Source of the DNA: a bacterium
Lineage (GTDB): Bacteria > Sysuimicrobiota > Sysuimicrobiia > Sysuimicrobiales > Segetimicrobiaceae
Length of the DNA: 39,117 nt
Direction: 5' to 3'
Assembly (NCBI GenBank): GCA_035703895.1
Contig: DASSXJ010000187.1
Location: 1 to 39,117 of the forward strand
Made by a program: the position numbers and the translations under genes. Below, piece by piece: positions 32,265-39,117 of the stretch. The notes beneath the pieces were generated by a model. The model made no database searches. It worked only from the letters and a program-made list of their open reading frames with translations, and was not told where the DNA came from. The first letter of the stretch is position 1. Each line of letters begins with the position of its first letter.

Positions 32265-33644
32265 ATGACGGACCGCGAGGGAGCCGCCCAGCCGGCATTG
32301 GCGGGTGGCGTCATTGAGAAGTTCAACGCCAGCCTGCACGGTGAACTCATCCGCCCTGACAGCGGCAGCTACGACGAGGCCCGCAAGGTCTGGAACGGGA
32401 TGATCGACCGGCGGCCGGCGCTGATCGTCCGCTGCGCCGCCCTCGAGGATGTGCAGAACGCCATTCGGTTCGCTCGGAGTTATGGGCTGCTCACCGCGGT
32501 GCGCGGCGGGGGCCATAACGCCGCCGGGTTCGCGGTGTGCGACGGTGGCCTGGTCATCGATCTCTCACAGATGAGGGGGATCCGTGTCGATCCGAAGGCG
32601 CGCACGGCGCGCGCCCAAGCCGGCGCCACCTGGGGCGACTTCGATCGCGAGACCCAGGCGTTCGGTCTGGCCACGACGGGGGGCGCCATTTCCACGACCG
32701 GGATCGCCGGGCTCACGCTCGGCGGCGGTCTCGGCTGGCTGATGCGCAGCTACGGGTTGGCCTGCGACAACCTGTTGTCCGTCGAGTTGGTCACCGCCGA
32801 CGGCCGGGTGCTCATGGCCAGTCCGACCGAGAACCCGGACCTGTTCTGGGGCGTGCGTGGCGGAGGCGGCAACTTCGGCGTCGTCACGTCGTTCGAGTAT
32901 CGCCTCCATCCCGTGGGACCGATGCTCGGCGGATTGCTGATCCATCCCCTGGAACGGGCGCGCGAGGTCCTTCAGTATTACCGCGAGGTCAGCCAATCCG
33001 CTCCGGACGAGCTGACGGTCTTCGCCGCCCTGATGACGACGCCCGACGGGGTCCCGGTCATCGGCTTGGCCCTCTGCTACAACGGGCCGGCGGCCGTGGG
33101 GGAGAAAACCCTGCACGCGCTCCGGTCGTTTGGGCCGCCGGTCGCGGATCAGGTCGGGCCGATGCCCTATACCGCCATCCAAAGCATGCTGGATGCGGGG
33201 TTCCCCGCCGGCCTTCAGGTCTATTGGCGGTCGGATTTTCTGAAGGGTCTCGGCGACGAGACCATCGACACGATCCTCACCCGGTTCGCCAAGCGGACCT
33301 CGCCGCTCTCCCTGATGATCATTGAGCAGTTTGGCGGCGCGGTCAGCCGCGTCGGCCGGGAGGACACGGCGTTTGAGTATCGAGACGCACAGTACAATCT
33401 GGCGATCATCTCGAGATGGACGGATCCCCGAGAATCGGACCCGCACATCCGTTGGGCGCGAGAGACGTGGGAAGCCATGCGGCCGTTCGCGACCGGGGTC
33501 TACGTGAACTACCTGGGCGAGGAGGGCGAGAGTCGGATCAGGGCGGCGTACGGCCCGGCCAAGTACGAGCGGTTGGTCGCGTTGAAGAACACGTACGATC
33601 CGGGCAACTTCTTTCGCCTGAACCAGAACATCAAGCCGGCCTAG
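32265..33644 (+). CDS. FAD-linked oxidase, berberine-bridge-enzyme type
   Basis: The 459-residue protein has the PP-loop FAD domain (residues ~50-220) with RGGGHN, whose His84 is the expected covalent FAD attachment. TTGGAISTTGIAGLTLGGGLGWL and the C-terminal BBE motif YDPGNFFRLNQNI are also present. The Cys that makes a second FAD bond in glucooligosaccharide oxidases (in a GTCP-like stretch) appears absent (TTGG here), so single attachment is likely. Family members oxidise sugars, oligosaccharides or alkaloids. The ATG at 32265 follows GGGGG by 5 bp. Its place in a sugar-acid cluster suggests a sugar-type substrate. Confidence 0.87.
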   Translation: MTDREGAAQPALAGGVIEKFNASLHGELIRPDSGSYDEARKVWNGMIDRRPALIVRCAALEDVQNAIRFARSYGLLTAVRGGGHNAAGFAVCDGGLVIDLSQMRGIRVDPKARTARAQAGATWGDFDRETQAFGLATTGGAISTTGIAGLTLGGGLGWLMRSYGLACDNLLSVELVTADGRVLMASPTENPDLFWGVRGGGGNFGVVTSFEYRLHPVGPMLGGLLIHPLERAREVLQYYREVSQSAPDELTVFAALMTTPDGVPVIGLALCYNGPAAVGEKTLHALRSFGPPVADQVGPMPYTAIQSMLDAGFPAGLQVYWRSDFLKGLGDETIDTILTRFAKRTSPLSLMIIEQFGGAVSRVGREDTAFEYRDAQYNLAIISRWTDPRESDPHIRWARETWEAMRPFATGVYVNYLGEEGESRIRAAYGPAKYERLVALKNTYDPGNFFRLNQNIKPA

Positions 33645-33668
33645 GATACGCGTTCAGGAGCGAGCGCG

Positions 33669-34490
33669 ATGCAGGTCTTCGCAAGCCCCGAGACCATCCG
33701 GTCGATGACCCCGCTCAACCCCTTCGACCGGCAGCCCGATGGCCGGCCCCTGGTGCCCGATGCGTTGCTGGAACGAATCTCCAAGGCGGCCACCGAACAG
33801 GTCTGGAGAACCCTGGGCCTGCACGGGTACACGCACCAGTTCGAGGGCGGCTGGTTCCAGTCGCACCCCGGGCGGGTACTGGTGGGGAGGGCGGTCACCG
33901 CCATCTTCATGCCGTTCCGGCCGGATCTCGACCAGGTGGTGATCACCGCGTCCGGCAAGCCCGCGGGCGACCGGCATGGTTCGGGCGGTCAGAATTCATG
34001 GGTCATCGACGGCCTGCTCCCCGGCGACGTCATGGTGGCCGACATGTTTGGCAAGGTCGAGGATGGTCCGTTGGTCGGTGACAACCTGGCCACCACCATC
34101 AGCCGCCGCACCGGCGCCGGCGCCGTGATCGAAGGGACGATCCGCGACTACGACGGCATCAAGCACATCTCGCCGCTGCAGATCTTCTGCCGCGGCGTGC
34201 ACCCCTCTTTCCTCAGGGAGTGCACGCTCGTGGGGGTCAATGTCCCGGTGCGAATCGGAGGGGCCACCGCGCTGCCGGGCGATGTGGTGCTCGGCACCGA
34301 GACCGGCGTCGTCTTTATCCCGCCCCACCTGGCCGAAGAGGTGGCGACCAGTGCTGAGGACATCCGGCTGCGCGACACCTTCAGCAAGCAGCGCCTGGCC
34401 GAAGGGCGCTACAGCGCCCTGGTGATCGACCGCGACTGGACGGAGGAGATCGAGCAAGATTTCCGCCGGTGGCGGGCCGAGCGAACGTAG
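33669..34490 (+). CDS. RraA-like family protein (4-hydroxy-4-methyl-2-oxoglutarate aldolase type)
   Basis: The 273-residue protein has the RraA-fold core: GRAVTA, a GDVMVAD strand, then VGDNLATTISRRTGAGAVIEGTIRD with the Arg-Asp pair that binds metal and substrate in HMG/CHA aldolases. It is longer than RraA (~160 residues) because of an N-terminal ~70-residue extension and a C-terminal helical tail, as in sugar-acid-cluster members. It may be an aldolase or oxaloacetate-type decarboxylase acting on a keto-acid product. The ATG follows AGGAG by 8 bp and lies 24 bp after the FAD oxidase. Confidence 0.83.
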   Translation: MQVFASPETIRSMTPLNPFDRQPDGRPLVPDALLERISKAATEQVWRTLGLHGYTHQFEGGWFQSHPGRVLVGRAVTAIFMPFRPDLDQVVITASGKPAGDRHGSGGQNSWVIDGLLPGDVMVADMFGKVEDGPLVGDNLATTISRRTGAGAVIEGTIRDYDGIKHISPLQIFCRGVHPSFLRECTLVGVNVPVRIGGATALPGDVVLGTETGVVFIPPHLAEEVATSAEDIRLRDTFSKQRLAEGRYSALVIDRDWTEEIEQDFRRWRAERT

Positions 34491-34523
34491 AACGCCGCCC
34501 CCCCACGACGACCGCCGCAGCGC

Positions 34524-35492
34524 TTATCGCTGCTCGTGAGTGACGCCCTCGAGCAGCCCCCTCATGTAGCCGATCGCATACAGCCGGCCCAGCATTTCGT
34601 ACCCGGGCCGTTCGTTCGATTCACCCGCCATCGTGGGGACGTGGTCCGGCCGCAGCACGCCATCAAACCCGGTCTCCCGGTGCGCCCGCATCGCCTCATA
34701 CATGTCCGTCTGGCCATTGTCGTGAAAGGTCTCCACGAAGCGTTCGGGCGTCCCACGGACGTCCCGAAAGTGAACAAAGTGCGTCTTCCCGAGGACGCCG
34801 AACCGTCGGATCGTCGCCGGGATATCCACCCCCATCGTTGAGAACGTGCCCTGGCAAAACGTGATGCCGCTTTGCGGGGAGTCCACCAGCCGCACGGCGC
34901 GCTCCATGGCCTCAGGGGTGCGTAGGATCCTGGCCACCCCCCTGATGGGTGAGATCGGAGGATCGTCGGGGTGCAGGGCGAGTTTCACGCCGGCCTCTTC
35001 GGCGACGGGCACGACCCGCTCGAGGAAGTACGCCAGGTTCTCCCACAGCGGCTCCTCGGCCACCCGTCCCGCGTCGGTCAGGGGCGCGCGCTCCATGAGC
35101 GAGTGGTCGTAACTCGTGACGAGCGCCCCGCCGCGCGCCGGCGTGGTGGTCGACGTGCGCGTCCAGCCGAACACCGCCATCCAATTCCAGCACAGGACCG
35201 GGATGCCCACCGCGCCCATGTTCGTGACGAGCGTGCAGAAGTCGTCGATCTCGCGGTCTCGCTCCGGCCGCCCCAGCCGGGCGTTGTTCATCGGAGGGGA
35301 TGACTCGATCACCGCGGCCGTGATGCCTGCGTCCTCGAACCGCTGCCGCATGTGCAGCACCGGCATGAACTCCCAGGGGCGGAGGTTTGGCTCGGGATTG
35401 GGCAACTGCGTCACCGCGTGGGTGACGCCGAGTTGTCTGGCCAGCGTCCACCGCTCGTTGGGATACGGTGGCAGGATCAGTGCCAGCTTCAT
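34524..35492 (-). CDS. Mannonate dehydratase-like protein (UxuA family)
   Basis: The 322-residue TIM-barrel protein carries UxuA-type motifs: LCWNWMAVFGWTRT, KLALHPDDPP (His/Asp), GITFCQGTFS, HFVHFRDVRGT (His) and LRPDHVPTM. Mannonate dehydratase converts D-mannonate to 2-keto-3-deoxygluconate in hexuronate catabolism. It is shorter than E. coli UxuA (394 residues), so a related sugar-acid substrate is possible. GGAGG lies 8 bp before the ATG. It lies downstream of a CUT1 importer on the same strand and converges on the RraA-like gene of the facing unit (33 bp between stops). Confidence 0.88.
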   Translation of the reverse strand: MKLALILPPYPNERWTLARQLGVTHAVTQLPNPEPNLRPWEFMPVLHMRQRFEDAGITAAVIESSPPMNNARLGRPERDREIDDFCTLVTNMGAVGIPVLCWNWMAVFGWTRTSTTTPARGGALVTSYDHSLMERAPLTDAGRVAEEPLWENLAYFLERVVPVAEEAGVKLALHPDDPPISPIRGVARILRTPEAMERAVRLVDSPQSGITFCQGTFSTMGVDIPATIRRFGVLGKTHFVHFRDVRGTPERFVETFHDNGQTDMYEAMRAHRETGFDGVLRPDHVPTMAGESNERPGYEMLGRLYAIGYMRGLLEGVTHEQR

Positions 35493-35534
35493 CGCTTTGG
35501 CCTCCGGCCTGCGCGCGTGGGGCGCTCGCAGGGC

Positions 35535-36890
35535 CTACTTCCGAACCGCCTCCTGGAATGCCTGTTCCATCCTGACTTGCGCCGCCTTGGCCGCCGCCTC
35601 GGGGGATTTGCCGTTCAAGCAGACATCCTGCACCATGTCGGCGAGGATGAACTTCTGCGACACTGCGCTGAGCTGGGTCAGGAGCTGCGGGGTCGGCGGC
35701 GCAGGGTACCAATTCGGCCTGGCGTGTTCGATGATATCGGGGAACGGATCGAAGAACGGGCGCTTCTTCCAGAACTCCGCTTGGCTCAGGTCCTTGTAGA
35801 CCGGGTACCATCGGCCGCCTACCTTCTCGTACACCGCTTCGAGGGCCTTCGGCTCCATGATGTCCTTGATGAGCGTCTTGGCGGCGGCGACGTTCTTGCT
35901 GGTCGCGGAGACCGCCCACGCCCACGTCCCGGCGCCTTGAGCGGACACCCCCGCTTTCCCTTTCGGGAAGGGCGCCTGGGCCGTCATCTTGAGAAGATCC
36001 GGGTCGTTCTTCTCGAGCCACGCGAAAATCGATGCCGGGTTGAACACGAACGCCGCCCGGTGTGACTGGTAGGCGTTGTTGTTCCACGCATCATCGGCCG
36101 ATGGTGAGTCGGGCTGGATCAGTTTGTCAACCCACCACCGCCTGGCCCGGGTGAGCGCAGAAATCACGCCCGCGTTGTCGAGGTGGGGGCGCCCGTGGCC
36201 ATCGACGAGCGTCCCGCCGTCGGCGTAGATCATGAGCGTCAGGTTGCCGACGGTATCGGGCGTGCGGCCGATCGGCAGGCCGATCCCGTACAGGGTGGGC
36301 GGCGTTTGGACCTTCCGCGCGATCTCCTCGAGTTCGTCGAGGGTTGCGGGCGGCTGGCGCTTCCCCGTCACCTTCTCGCAGAGGTCGAGACGCGCGTACA
36401 TGACGGTGACGTCGGCCTCCATCGGGATCGCGAAGATCTTGCCGTTGACCGTCACGTACGGCAGCAGCGCTTTGTACATGCCGCCGGCGCGCGACTTGAT
36501 GTCGTTGTACACATCGGTGAGATCCACGAGCTTGCCTTGGGTTGCGTAGAAGATTGTCTGCTCCTGCAGCATCATGACCACGTCCGGCAGCGCGCCCGCT
36601 TCGACCGCGGCCGCCACTTTGGCGAAGTAGTCCGAGCCGGGCAGCGGCGAGTACTCGACCTGAACGTTGTGCTGCCGGCCCCACTCGGCCATCTGCTGCC
36701 CCAAGAGCGCATCACCATCCTTGGTGAACGAGACAACGCCCCATGCCGCCAACTTGCCGCTGAACTTCGCCTGTGCGGACAGCGGAGGGGGCGGCGCCCC
36801 GATCAGGTCGAGCGCGGTCGCCGCCGACAGCGCGGCCGTTCCCTTCACGAAGGCCCTTCGGGTAAGCCGATTGTGCGGATCAACACGCAT
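35535..36890 (-). CDS. Sugar-type ABC solute-binding protein (SBP family 1), Tat signal
   Basis: The 451-residue protein starts with a twin-arginine signal (TRRAFVKGTAALS). CUT1 features are EWGRQHNVQVEY, VEAGALPDVVMM, PPATLDELEEIARKV and FNPASIFAWLEKNDP. Two permease genes precede it on the strand (65 bp upstream) and the UxuA-like gene follows (42 bp). The ATG follows GGAGGTGGGGAG. Substrate: probably a sugar, hexuronate or oligosaccharide, inferred from context. Confidence 0.9.
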   Translation of the reverse strand: MRVDPHNRLTRRAFVKGTAALSAATALDLIGAPPPPLSAQAKFSGKLAAWGVVSFTKDGDALLGQQMAEWGRQHNVQVEYSPLPGSDYFAKVAAAVEAGALPDVVMMLQEQTIFYATQGKLVDLTDVYNDIKSRAGGMYKALLPYVTVNGKIFAIPMEADVTVMYARLDLCEKVTGKRQPPATLDELEEIARKVQTPPTLYGIGLPIGRTPDTVGNLTLMIYADGGTLVDGHGRPHLDNAGVISALTRARRWWVDKLIQPDSPSADDAWNNNAYQSHRAAFVFNPASIFAWLEKNDPDLLKMTAQAPFPKGKAGVSAQGAGTWAWAVSATSKNVAAAKTLIKDIMEPKALEAVYEKVGGRWYPVYKDLSQAEFWKKRPFFDPFPDIIEHARPNWYPAPPTPQLLTQLSAVSQKFILADMVQDVCLNGKSPEAAAKAAQVRMEQAFQEAVRK

Positions 36891-36955
36891 ACGCTCCCCA
36901 CCTCCTCATCGTGCACCGTCGAGAGAACCCACGGACTCGATCGCGGTCCCCCCGT

Positions 36956-37831
36956 TTAGCTCTTGGTCGCTCCGGCGGCGAGGCCGGCCACCACCCACCG
37001 CTGGGCCAGCGTGTAGATGAGAACGGGCGGCAGCGACGCCACGAGAACGGCCGCCATCAAGGACCCCCATTGGAACACGTCGCCGATGATAAACTGTGCC
37101 AGTCCAACCGGGATCGTCTTCTGCGAGTCCCGCGCGATGAGCAGGAGCGCGAAGAGGAACTCGTTCCAGGCATTGGTGAACGCGAAGAGCGCGATGACCG
37201 CCAGCGCGGGGAGTGAGAGCGGGAGGAAGATGGAAAGCAGAGATCGCAACCGGGTCGCTCCGTCGACGAGGGCGGCATCTTCCAGCTCGGACGGGACCGT
37301 GCGAAAATATGTGATCGCGAGCCACGTACAGAATGGCGCCGAGAAGATCAGGTAGATCGGGATCAGGCCGAGCGCCTTATCGGTGAGGCGGAACTGGTAC
37401 GCGACCTGGAACAGGGGGATGAAGAGGAGGGCCGGCGGGGCGAGGTAGGTGACGATGGTCGCGTTGGCGACGAAGGTGCGTCCGCGGAACGAGAGTCTCG
37501 TGATCGCATACGCTGCGAGGACGCCAACGATCATCGCGACGATCGTTGTGGACACCGCAACGATCGCGCTGTTCCTGAAATAGGCGAGGAATTCGCTCTG
37601 GTGGAATAGCGCGATATAGTGTTGCAGGCTCACGTGCCGTGGGACGAGGCTGACCTCCACGAAAATGTCCCTGTTGGGCTTTAACGATGTCTCCAGGACC
37701 CACACGAACGGAAAGAGCGTCCAGACGGTGAACACCGCCAGACCGCCGATGAGCACGACCTTACGCAGGGCGCTCCGCAGCCTCCGGGACACCCGCGCAG
37801 TGCCGGGCGGTGGCACGGGTCTCCGCGTCAT
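36956..37831 (-). CDS. CUT1-type sugar ABC permease, MalG-like
   Basis: The 291-residue protein has six predicted membrane segments. MalG-class features are WTLFPFVWVLETSLKP, YFRNSAIVA, YAITRLSF, the EAA loop LEDAALVDGATRLRSLLSIFLP (EDA in place of EAA) and NAWNEFLFAL. Its ATG overlaps the stop of the MalF-like permease by 4 bp. Confidence 0.9.
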   Translation of the reverse strand: MTRRPVPPPGTARVSRRLRSALRKVVLIGGLAVFTVWTLFPFVWVLETSLKPNRDIFVEVSLVPRHVSLQHYIALFHQSEFLAYFRNSAIVAVSTTIVAMIVGVLAAYAITRLSFRGRTFVANATIVTYLAPPALLFIPLFQVAYQFRLTDKALGLIPIYLIFSAPFCTWLAITYFRTVPSELEDAALVDGATRLRSLLSIFLPLSLPALAVIALFAFTNAWNEFLFALLLIARDSQKTIPVGLAQFIIGDVFQWGSLMAAVLVASLPPVLIYTLAQRWVVAGLAAGATKS

Positions 37832-38784
37832 GCCTGGGCCTCCGGCGCGAGCATGCGCTTTGTCAGGAAATAGATGAGGACGACGAAGAGGGGGAAAAAG
37901 ATCACGGAAACCGCTGCGGCCATGCCGAGCTGGCGGGCACCGGCAATGCCGATCTCGTAGGCGAACATCGGGAACGTCATCGTGGCGTTCACGGGACCGC
38001 CGCGTGTGAGGACGTAGACGAAGTTGATGCTGTTGGCGGTCCAGATCGTCGAAAGCAGGACCGTGATGACGATCGTGGACGCCAGTCCGGGGAGCAGGAT
38101 GTACAGGAATCGCTGAAGCACGCCCGCGCCATCGATCGCCGCGGCCTCGTACTGCTCACCGGGGATGGCCTGGAGCCCGGCAAGGAACATCATGGTGTAG
38201 AAAGGCGTTCCCTGCCAGACGACGACCCCGATCACCGACCACAACGCGAGATGGGGATCCGCAAGAAACTGGACCAGGGTTTGGCTGCCAAACATCTGGA
38301 TGCGGATCAGATTCAGCAGGCCGCTCGGCGTGCCGTCGTAGACCCAGCGCCAGGTGAGTGCCACGACGACAGAGGGGACGGTCCAGGGGAGGAAGAAAAT
38401 GCCCCGCATCAATGGCCGGCCCCGGAACCGCTCGTTCAGGAGCAGGGCCGATCCCATGCCCAGGCAGAGCTTTGCCGCGACGGCCGTCCCGGTATAGAGC
38501 AGCGAGATCCAGACCGTCTTCCGGAACAGGGCACCGTATTGATCCCCGAACAGGAGGTCACGGTAGTTTTGCAGACCGACCCAGGTGGCCGGGCCGCCGA
38601 TCACTTTGTGCTGCATGCTCAACACGATGCCGCTGACGAACGGGTACGCAATGAGGGCGACGAGGATGACGATCAGGGGCAGCAGAAAGGGCCAGGCCAT
38701 GCGCCAGTCGCGGCCCAGCACGCGTTCCTTCCAAGGTCGGCCTTGTGCCCCCCCGAGGGGGTGGGTCCCTAGGACGGTCACCAT
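37828..38784 (-). CDS. CUT1-type sugar ABC permease, MalF-like
   Basis: The 318-residue protein (from ATG 38784, after GAGG at 9-bp spacing; a GTG at 38832 would add 16 residues) has the MalF/UgpA pattern. This includes WPFLLPLIVILVALIAYPFV, FLPWTVPSVV, the EAA loop YEAAAIDGAGVLQRFLYILLP and TRGGPVNATMTFP. It is the first gene of the minus-strand sugar unit: permease, permease, binding protein, mannonate-dehydratase-like enzyme. As in the facing unit, no ATPase gene is present. Confidence 0.9.
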   Translation of the reverse strand: MVTVLGTHPLGGAQGRPWKERVLGRDWRMAWPFLLPLIVILVALIAYPFVSGIVLSMQHKVIGGPATWVGLQNYRDLLFGDQYGALFRKTVWISLLYTGTAVAAKLCLGMGSALLLNERFRGRPLMRGIFFLPWTVPSVVVALTWRWVYDGTPSGLLNLIRIQMFGSQTLVQFLADPHLALWSVIGVVVWQGTPFYTMMFLAGLQAIPGEQYEAAAIDGAGVLQRFLYILLPGLASTIVITVLLSTIWTANSINFVYVLTRGGPVNATMTFPMFAYEIGIAGARQLGMAAAVSVIFFPLFVVLIYFLTKRMLAPEAQA

Positions 38785-38946
38785 TGCTGGCGCCTCGCGA
38801 GCCGGACGTCTGCACAAACGCGATCCGCTCACAGCGAAGCCGCGGTCCTGCGAACTGAACGTATCTTACTACGGAACCTGTCGCCGGAAGTCCTGGTCCG
38901 CATCGCGAGCAGGGTTTTCCGCCGGGCCCGGCGTAGACGCCCCCCC

Positions 38947-39117
38947 ATGCGCATCGACGTGGCCGCTCACATCCTGCCCGAGCGATACTTCGCCCGGCTT
39001 CAGCAGATCCCGGGCTTCCTCATGTCCAGACGCGTCAAGGGGGTCCAGTGCCTCTTTGACCTTAGCGTGCGCTTTAGAGTGATGGATGGGTTTCCCGATT
39101 ACAAACAGGTCCTCTCG
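38947..39117 (+). CDS. N-terminus of an ACMSD-type amidohydrolase (cut by window edge)
   Basis: The first 57 codons read MRIDVAAHILPERYF, then IPGFLMSRRVKG, FDLSVRFRVMDGFPDYKQVLS, the typical start of amidohydrolase-2 proteins related to aminocarboxymuconate-semialdehyde decarboxylase. In that family the first strand ends in the metal motif HxH; here it reads AAH, so the first His is Ala. No clear ribosome binding site precedes the ATG. The gene diverges from the permease operon and continues beyond the window. Confidence 0.75.
   Translation, partial: MRIDVAAHILPERYFARLQQIPGFLMSRRVKGVQCLFDLSVRFRVMDGFPDYKQVLS

Overview
The window is GC-rich bacterial DNA with short intergenic gaps, 4-bp ATGA/GTGA gene overlaps, strong GGAGG ribosome binding sites and several twin-arginine signal peptides. 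A GumB-like polysaccharide exporter, SPOR, AMIN and PilP-like domains suggest a diderm cell envelope. Together with the large stock of importers for peptides, polyamine-like compounds and sugars, this fits an uncultivated soil or sediment heterotroph. A deep Terrabacteria-type lineage is possible, but I cannot assign a phylum from the sequence. No transcription-factor gene is visible anywhere in the 39 kb.

Region 1 (1-4.8 kb) holds the end of an unknown gene, a cold-shock-domain protein, an archease-rtcB RNA-ligase operon on the minus strand, and a secreted protein with one PilP/GspC-like domain and two SPOR domains. Region 2 (4.86-8.23 kb) starts with an intact tRNA-Arg(CCU). The 3' part of this tRNA, from the first base of the anticodon loop to one base past CCA, is repeated perfectly (46 bp) 3,257 bp downstream. 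Between the copies lie an AMIN-domain gene, a GumB-like export gene, a small membrane protein, the last ~70 codons of a tyrosine recombinase, and paired 11-bp repeats near both ends. I read this as a decayed tRNA-integrated element.

Region 3 (8.3-12.9 kb) carries small secreted or hypothetical genes and a two-gene minus-strand operon led by an alpha/beta-hydrolase. This operon has a complete control region: a near-consensus sigma70 promoter, a cyclic-di-GMP-I (GEMM) riboswitch and a terminator-like hairpin. Next to it is a secreted protein built from three tandem copies of the PilP-like domain also found in region 1. Region 4 (12.9-25.6 kb) is a PaaI-type thioesterase, an M24 peptidase, and a long minus-strand array. 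In transcription order the array is: peptide-type binding protein, two DppBC-type permeases, a metal-site-less M24 homologue, an M24 peptidase, a polyamine-type ABC importer (binding protein, ATPase, two permeases) and an AstE/AspA-family deacylase. It looks like uptake plus hydrolysis of an amide-containing small molecule; the M24 plus AspA-family pairing recalls ectoine catabolism.

Region 5 (25.8-39.1 kb) begins with mutM and then has two facing sugar/sugar-acid units. The plus-strand unit is a CUT1-type importer without ATPase, a Gfo/Idh/MocA dehydrogenase, a glucarate-dehydratase-like enolase, a berberine-bridge-type FAD oxidase and an RraA-like protein. The minus-strand unit is a second ATPase-less CUT1 importer followed by a mannonate-dehydratase-like enzyme. 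The window ends inside an ACMSD-type amidohydrolase gene.
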